64,000 bases of DNA, taken from Anthostomella pinea (lineage: Eukaryota > Ascomycota > Sordariomycetes > Xylariales > Xylariaceae). The first letter of the stretch is position 1. Each line of letters begins with the position of its first letter. Location: positions 3,720,001 to 3,784,000 of the forward strand of contig CAUWAG010000010.1 of NCBI GenBank assembly GCA_963556695.1. Reading direction: 5' to 3'. The translations under genes and the position numbers were made by a program. Of the stretch, positions 57,764-64,000 are shown in pieces. The notes below the pieces were generated by a model, which had not been told where the DNA came from, did no database searches, and worked only from the letters and a program-made list of their open reading frames with translations.

Positions 57764-59050
57764 AGACTTAGAAAAGGAAGTCTTCATAAAAATGTCACAA
57801 GGGCATCATAAATAAGGAAAGGTTCTCTTATTAAAGAAGGCTCTATACGGACTACAGTAATCTCTTTTGTTATGATAAAAGATTTCCTCAAAACTCTCAT
57901 AAATCTTAGCTTTAAACCAGTCGCTTATAAACCCTGTTGCTTTACAAAGGATGGCATAATCATCTTCTTCTATATGAATGATATTGTAACAGCCTTTAAG
58001 GAACACCATCAGAATGCTATAAAGGCAGTCACAAAGAAGCTTAAAGCTACATATAATCTAACAAGAGGAGAGCCACTATAGTGGTTCTTAAGAATAGAGA
58101 TTATTAGGGATCAAAAATAGCGGCTTATCTGGCTGTCTTAAGCCTCGTATATTGACAAGATTACAAGCCATATTGACTGCAACAAGAAGTGCCTAGAGAT
58201 CCCCATAAAGCCAGAAGAACTTCTCCCAAGCGACGAGCTTGCCTCGCCAGCCTCGATCAACAGATACCAGAAGAAGATCACAGCAATTCTATACGCGGCA
58301 GTGATCACACGACTCGATATCTCCTTCGCTTCCTCTCGGCTTTCATACTTTAATACCAACCCAAATGATTTATATGCTGCTACCACAGAGCACCTATTAG
58401 AGCACCTGAAGGGTACCAGGTCTTTTGCTCTTCAGCTGGGGGATAAAGATCTGCTTAAAATATATAGCAATGCGTCACTTGCTGATAACTATCTTAACCA
58501 AAAGAGCTCACAAGTATACATAATGAAGTTATTTAGAGGTATTATTGACTAAAAAGCAAATAAACAGAAGATAGTAACAACCTCAATAACAAAGGCAGAA
58601 CTATTATCCTTTGCTCAAGCAGCCAAAGAAGTAATATTTGTTTGCGCCTTCTTAGAGAAATTGGTGTATCTTTAGACTGTGCAACTCTCTGGATCTGGTG
58701 TGACAACCAACAGACCATCATGTTGGTGCAGAAGGACCTCCAAACGCTTCAAACAAAGCTCAAGCACATCGATATCCACAACCACTGGCTAAAGAAAGCT
58801 CAACGTAACGGGAAGATAGACGTCGAGTACGTCCGGAGCGAAATGATGCTTGCAGACAGCCTGACCAAGGTGCTGCCGGTACCAAAGTTCAAGACATTCA
58901 GGGAGCAAGTGAGGCTGACAGATATCTATAAGAGACTTGCAGCCCACAAGCTACAAGAACTTAAAGATGACCTTGAATAGGAAGAGCAACAAACTGAATG
59001 CTCAAGAACAACCCTAATGGAAGGAGTTGTTCCTGGGGGCGGCGGGGGGG

Positions 59051-59172
59051 TGTTGAATGGGAGCCGGAGATAGACACTGGAAGATCTCTAGTGGGGAAGA
59101 GACGCACAGGGCATCTAACCCACCAAGAAGACAGATGATCAATCTCTGCACGCAGAGCAGAACAAGCAATAG
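59051..59172 (+). repeat. truncated 3' LTR of the old copia element
   Basis: Begins TGTTGAATGGGAGCC right after a G-rich polypurine tract and matches the solo LTR at 44636-44809 until about 59172, where LINE-1 sequence starts abruptly. Confidence 0.82.
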
Positions 59173-62100
59173 CCGTTTTCTGCGTCCAATTGCCCTGGCT
59201 GCTGCGAGACCTTGGAGAGCGCCATGGACTTTAGTATCTACTACTTTTGCTTGAAGAAGTCTGCCTTTTCCCCGGTATATTTCTTGTGTAGTACCGCCTT
59301 TCCTGATGGTGTAACCCCATCCATTGCGGGTTGTGCCTTGGTCGTCCAATTGTGATCCATCTGAATAGATGACAAGGTCAGTGTTCACATTTCTCTGCTG
59401 TAGCCATTGCTTAAAGAGCTCTATTTCTTTGTCTTTGTCTTTACGGATTGGGGGCTTCTTCCATGATTGCCTGGTAAGTGTTGGTCTTTGGAAGTCAGGG
59501 ACTAGCTGGAAGCTCCTTTGTAGCCTTGTTGGATTCTTGCGAGCTTGTATTTGGAGCCTGCCAACAAGAGGGTGTCTCTGGTCTATTCATCCTAGTCGGA
59601 GGCCGTGACGTCGTCTTATTGACTCTGCAAGAACTCTTGCTGGTAGAATCTGCAATTCAAAGTGTAGGATATGTCCAGGGTGTGTTTTCCAGACTGGCAA
59701 GATAGCCCTGATGGCCGTTCGTAGTACGGCATCTATTGTTGCAAAAAGCCCCTTAATGCGACATGCTGATGTCCCACTTAAGCCCCCAACTTTCTCGATT
59801 CCTGGGTACCAGGCCTCCAGGCCGTGTGTAAGAATAGGAATAACACAAGCTTTCACAGTCCTCTTGGTTGACTTTACTGGAAGTTCTTTAACTGTGTTGC
59901 ATAGTCCTCAAAGGTGATTTGCTACCTTATTAGCTTTCTTGGCCCAGTAGGAAACTTGATCTTTGAAGTTTAGTTTTCTATCCAGGAAGACACCCAGCCA
60001 TCACATAGAGTCCTTTGCTGTTTTGTTCATTGTCTTGTGGCAGACTGGAGGGTTGTCTGAGTTCTTTTTCTTTGAGAAGTGCATGATCTCAGTTTTATCA
60101 GGGTCAAATTCAATAGCGTTGTTATGTTCCCATTGACTGAGCAAGTAAAGATTTTCAGAAGCCTCTATAGCTGTTTCCTCAAGGTTCTTTCCAATACAGA
60201 GAGTCGCTAGGTCGTCTGCATATCCAAAGCGTCTCTTTTTCATACCAAGTCGGGCATAGATTGGCTCTGTATACAGCATGTAAAGGATTAGAGAGGCTGG
60301 TGAGCCTTGTGGTAGCCCACAAGTGAGAGCTTTAATATCGGTCACAATACCTTCAAACTGAACCCTTGCGGACCGCTCGGACATGAATGACTGGACCCAT
60401 CTTATGAGAAAGCCCGGCCAGCCCTGTTCTCTCATACAAACCACCAGCCGTCCTATTAGGACAGCATCAAAGGCCCCTTTCACATCTGACGTGACTACTG
60501 TTGCAACGAGGCCTTGGTCAAGGGCCTGCTCAATATCGTGTATGAGTGCAGCTACCAGGTCAGTGGCAGAGCGCTTTGGTAGAGCTCCAAAATATTGTGG
60601 AGCTAGAATTCCAAGTTTGATAACAAACCAGGTAATTCTTTTCGCGATGAGTCGTTTTAGGCCTTTGCCAAAACACGATAATAGCGATATTGGTCTGTAG
60701 GCCCTGGGATTGGAGTAGTCTTTCTTTCCTGGTTTTGGGATCATCACCACCTCAGCTACTTTGAATGGTTTAGGGTGGTGTCTAATCTGTAGACAAGTCT
60801 AGAAAAGGGCTCTGATATGTTCTTTAATGAATGGCCAGCAAGCTTTCAGAATCTATACTGTGAGGGTATCTATTCCCGGGGAGTTGCTCTTGGTCCCTAA
60901 AGTGCACCCTTCAGCCTCTTCCAGTCCGATATGGTATTCAAGGGGGATATATGGCTTGGGTTGTGTGATCTGAGCGGACCAGGGGTCGATGATATCGTTG
61001 TCTGAGGAACTTCGTTCAAGCGTGGCTGAGCGTAATGCATTTGCTTTGCTCTTTTGTGACTCGAATATTTGGTCTCCTATGATGATTGGAGGGGAACGCA
61101 ATCCTGCTGATAGCTTGTGCCAAAAGACGATTCTGTATAGGTCCTTTGGCTCAGTTGCTGAATCATTTAGAGTCTGCCAGTACTCTCTCCTAGCTTTCCG
61201 AACCACGCAGTGAAATTCCTGTCGGGCTGAATTCCGCTCTTCTTGGCTTGTAGTCTGTTTAGAAAGGGCCCTGTATATCTGAATAGCTGCTTTGCAGTCA
61301 TCATTCCACCAAGCAGTGGGCCTAGATTGACGGGGCTTCTTGCCCACTGTCTTGATACAGCCTTGGATCATGTTGATCAAGCTTTGTGTAAAGGCATCTA
61401 CCTGGCCAGGGGATACACCCAGCCGGGGGAGTTCATGGATCCTGGTTTGGACATTGTCTGCCAGCTCTTATAGTTTATCGTCCGGTATTATCCAATGATT
61501 GGCCTTGGGGACTCGGTCTAGATCTCCCTGAATTGGGATAACTATTCGTAATGTCTTATGATATCAAGTGCACTGGAGTGTATCATTCACTGAGGCTTCG
61601 GCCATGGGGACATCTGAGAACACCAGATCTAGTACATTTCCGTCATCATGTGTTGGGACATCTGGTTCAGAAATCAGATCCAGTCCGTGGTCTGCCATAG
61701 TCTGTGCAAGTATGACACCACCATGATATCCTGGATTGCTCGAGTCCCAGGATGTGTCGCCAGCATTGAAATCTCCAGCTATAACGCAGCCAAAAGGTGG
61801 AGTCCATTCTTCCAGAATATCATCCACTTCCTGTGGGTTGTCACATGGCCGGTAGACACTGGCAAATGTAATGCCTTGTACCTTGACCCAGGTGATGTCT
61901 CGTGTAGCATAGGGCCGAAATTGATCCGTTTAAAGGTGTTTTTTCACATAGATGAGAGATCTGGGCTGTGTACTATCGCTGTCCCAGGAATCCACTGGGG
62001 AGTATATACCGTAATTAGGGTGTGTCTTTACTCCCATTCTCCTGCCTGGTGGTATGCCAACCCAGGGCTCTTGCATCAGAATGATGTCTGCTTGTTCTCC

Positions 62101-62223
62101 TTTGTAGTCAGCCAGGTTGATGGCTAACTCTGTAGGGCCTGCACTCTTTTGTCCTCCTGCTGTATTCACACAATGGATGACTAGATGCCCGTGTCGATGT
62201 GTTTCGTTTGATGTACCTAACAT
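59173..62223 (-). pseudogene. LINE-1 copy 2 ORF2
   Basis: Starts with the same ATG (62223) overlapping the ORF1 stop as in copy 1. Recognisable in order: endonuclease (GDFNAGDTSWD), reverse transcriptase (GLPQGSPAS, FGYADDLATL) and the start of RNase H (YSDGSQLDDQG). Broken into at least six frames (62223-61930, 61827-61564, 61380-60853, 60750-60001, 59856-59587 and 59388 to the junction). It keeps CAA where copy 1 has the TAA at 15695. Confidence 0.88.
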
Positions 62224-63804
62224 TGACTGACAACAATGGTATTGGCATCTCTAGGATGAGTTGTATCTGTTGTGTCGATTTGTATTGTAATGTCTTTGTT
62301 ATTGTTGCTGGGTGTTGACCCAGCTTGGTTTTTGCCTGTTTCATTGAAGGCCTTGGATCTGGCTCTTTCTCCAGCCAGCCTTATTTCCTGGATTTGCTCT
62401 TATGTGTGCTTGTGGATGATACCTTTCACAATTCTGGGGCGTGCAGGGCATTTGTCGAAATTGGCAGCATGAGGTCCTTTGCAATTGACACATTTTGGGA
62501 TTGGTTTTTTGCACTCTCCCTGGTGTACTGTACTGGCGCAACGTGCACATACTTGCTTTTTACATCGGTAGTTCCTACCATAGTATCTAAAGCAGCTCGC
62601 ACATTGGTGAACCTTGGGGAAGTATTGAATGTGCCTTGAGGTCATTGAGTGAGCAAAAAGCGTGAATGGTTTCTTTGCTGTACGGGGCAGAGAGATCACC
62701 CATGTGGTCTCCAGATCAGAATCAACTGTGTTCTTTAAGAGTATGCACCTTAAAAGTCTGTCACCTATTTGGGCTTTAATTTTATTAGCAACAGCAATGT
62801 CGGTAATGTCGATTGTCAATCCTTCCCCACTGATGACCTTTCTTGGGCATCCATTGACCTTATAGTGATGCCAGACCGTGTGGGTCTCGATCTTTTCTGC
62901 CTTGAGAATATCGGTGATTTCTTCTTGGAAGGCCAGGAGCTTAGCCTGAGTTGGCTTGCCCCTTGGGTGTAAGGTAAGTCCAGAGGGGCACCGGGTCACT
63001 TCTCTAAGCTCTTAAGGGTGGAGCTGAAGTCTTCTGTTCAGTGTAGACTTTATTCCGTAAGGCTTTAGATGGTTATTATCCATACGGACAAAGACCTGGA
63101 GATCATCCTGTTTCTTCTTAGGTGGTTAGCAGTGATAAGGGCTCCAGGCAGTGTTTTCTTTATGGTAGTATTGACTGTCCGTAGATGCTGTCGTTGGCTA
63201 GAGGAGACAGCTTGGGCAAAAGTCATGGTGGGCTTCACCATCCCTATTCCCCCAGGAATGGTCTTCCTTTTGGGCGTATCTCGGGTTTCCAGCCACTTGT
63301 TCAGGCATTTACAGAAGAAAGCGCTGAACTCCTTGGTATGAGAGTATAGTTCGGTTCCAGCTTTCTCAAGTGTCCTATCAACTGTTGCAGCACACTCCTG
63401 AAACATTGTCATCCTTGCTTCATAGAGGTGTTTGTCTTTAGCCAGTATTTTGGCAATTTGGTCCTGGCACTCTAAGGAGGAGGCTTTATTTCTTGCATCG
63501 CATGCAATGGCTTGGTCTGTGGAGATTTCGTTCAATTCAGGTCGTTTTATTCCAGTAGTGCTGCTGTCATTGACATTTCGGGATTTTCCTTTCAGAGGAG
63601 AAATAATGGTGAAGTCAGCCTCAGAGACCTGTGCCGGGCTGCAGCTGATGTCGTCAAGCAGCGCCTGGCGGAGCCTGCTCGGAGTTGCCGGGCTGTATGT
63701 CTTTCTAGGGGCCATGGATTTGAGCACACCACTGGTGGTCGTCTTTGGGACGGTCATAGGCGTGTTTGGGGGCCCGTCGTGGAAGGGTGCTATCCGGCTT
63801 GTGG
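62217..63804 (-). pseudogene. LINE-1 copy 2 ORF1
   Basis: Gag-like ORF1 in two main frames (63829-63065 and 62999-62400). The zinc knuckles are visible (CASCFRYYGRNYRC, CARCASTVHQGEC, CVNCKGPHAANFDKC). The position of the copy 1 ATG is ATA here. Confidence 0.85.
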
Positions 63805-63929
63805 AAAAAATTCTCTTGTGTCTTGGCAAAGATAGTCAGTTACTGAAAAAAGTGCCTGCTTTAGTACAGATATTGAGGTTGCGCCCTAACAGCGGGAAGC
63901 CAAGAAAAATAGTTGTTTTTGTTTGGTTG

Positions 63930-64000
63930 TGCGTGTATTTGGCTTAAATATTTCCTTCTTGCCCACGCAATTGGATTGTTGTAATAACCCAGCCATTTTA
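63930..64000 (+). repeat. possible LTR start at the window edge
   Basis: 63977-64000 reads TGTTGTAATAACCCAGCC and resembles the minus-strand sequence at 30022-30000. The similarity also covers about 40 bp to the left, so the LTR boundary is uncertain. Confidence 0.35.

Larger units (their letters stand above)
49161..58980 (+). pseudogene. copia gag-pol remnant
   Basis: Gag remnant 49161-50060; protease remnant near 50390 (LILDSSTTLHIF); GAG pre-integrase 50552-51022 with HWQLGHPGPKII and CDGCGKTKIKKQ; the integrase core is hardly recognisable in 51100-52000. The reverse transcriptase resumes near 52040 and stops at 52397 in the middle of the VNIFVNAD segment; beyond the insertion it continues as LEKEVFIKMSQGHHK and ALYGLQ. 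RNase H lies at 58270-58980, ending with IWCDNQQTIMLVQKD, HIDIHNHWL and MMLADSLTKVLPVPKFKTF. Many stops in all parts; no product expected. Confidence 0.85.
49161..59172 (+). mobile_element. old Ty1/copia element, decayed and interrupted
   Basis: Coding remnants are colinear on plus, from a gag-like start at 49161 to a truncated 3' LTR at 59051-59172 preceded by a G-rich tract (59037-59050). The 5' LTR is missing. It was split in the reverse transcriptase by the younger copia element at 52398-57763 (AGACT duplication). The 3' LTR is cut at about 59172, where a truncated LINE-1 begins, so a deletion has removed the LTR end and the LINE 3' end together. Related solo LTR at 44636-44809. Confidence 0.85.
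59173..63929 (-). mobile_element. LINE-1 copy 2, degenerate, 3' truncated
   Basis: Minus-strand homologue of 11281-16885 from the 5' end (about 63929) to the middle of RNase H (after LAAARAIGRRKR). The 3' half of RNase H, the zinc motif and the tail are gone at the junction with the copia LTR. Both ORFs carry several stops and frameshifts. Confidence 0.9.

Noticed and set aside
1..64000. tRNA, rRNA genes and CRISPR arrays
   Set aside because: I found no convincing tRNA A/B boxes with cloverleaf arms, no rRNA similarity and no regularly spaced direct repeats; the organism is a eukaryote.

Overview
The window looks like a transposon-rich accessory or subtelomere-like part of a filamentous ascomycete (Pezizomycotina) chromosome. 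The support is: short introns of about 43-72 nt with GTRNGT donors and CTAAC/CTGAC-type branch sites, fungal-type gene families, typical fungal mobile elements (Tad1-like LINEs, a chromodomain Ty3/gypsy element, Ty1/copia elements, a Fot/pogo DNA transposon), and very AT-rich tracts of the kind left by repeat-induced point mutation (RIP). I cannot name the species.

Layout. 1-3525: no gene I can support. 3526-8403: three host genes (a three-exon protein kinase, a small two-exon orphan on the minus strand, and a seven-exon CorA-like membrane protein). 9375-20040: one host gene of unknown function broken three times. A Fot/pogo transposon with TA target duplication (9699-17541) sits in it and itself carries a Tad1-like LINE with a 13-bp target duplication (11281-16885). 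There is one in-frame TGA, and a solo LTR with a perfect 5-bp duplication (19475-19962). Removing the insertions restores one continuous frame, apart from the TGA, to a TAA at 20040. 20041-25957: sparse host DNA with a GH18 gene, two short intron-containing genes and a three-copy TTAGGG tract.

26731-32497: repeat graveyard. It holds a folded-back LINE fragment, a foldback pair of minisatellite arms, a decayed minus-strand gypsy remnant, and an AT-rich tract holding a second solo LTR. 32498-43812: a second Tad1-like LINE with a 13-bp duplication, interrupted in its reverse transcriptase by an apparently intact Ty3/gypsy chromodomain element (35710-41630) whose two 243-bp LTRs look identical. 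The AT-rich tract resumes at 43826.

44636-44809: solo copia LTR with a 5-bp duplication. 46161-48140: divergent pair of host genes (unknown coiled-coil-like protein; ICln/Lot5-family protein). 49161-59172: old, decayed plus-strand Ty1/copia element, split in its reverse transcriptase by a younger copia element in the opposite orientation (52398-57763, two 198-bp LTRs, AGACT duplication). 59173-63929: degenerate minus-strand copy of the first LINE. The last bases resemble an LTR start.

The nests give a relative history: an AT-rich tract, then LINE-2, then the gypsy element; and a host gene, then the Fot element, then LINE-1. Nonsense codons in the older elements are mostly explained by C-to-T changes, and one such change can be checked inside the window by comparing two LINE-1 copies.
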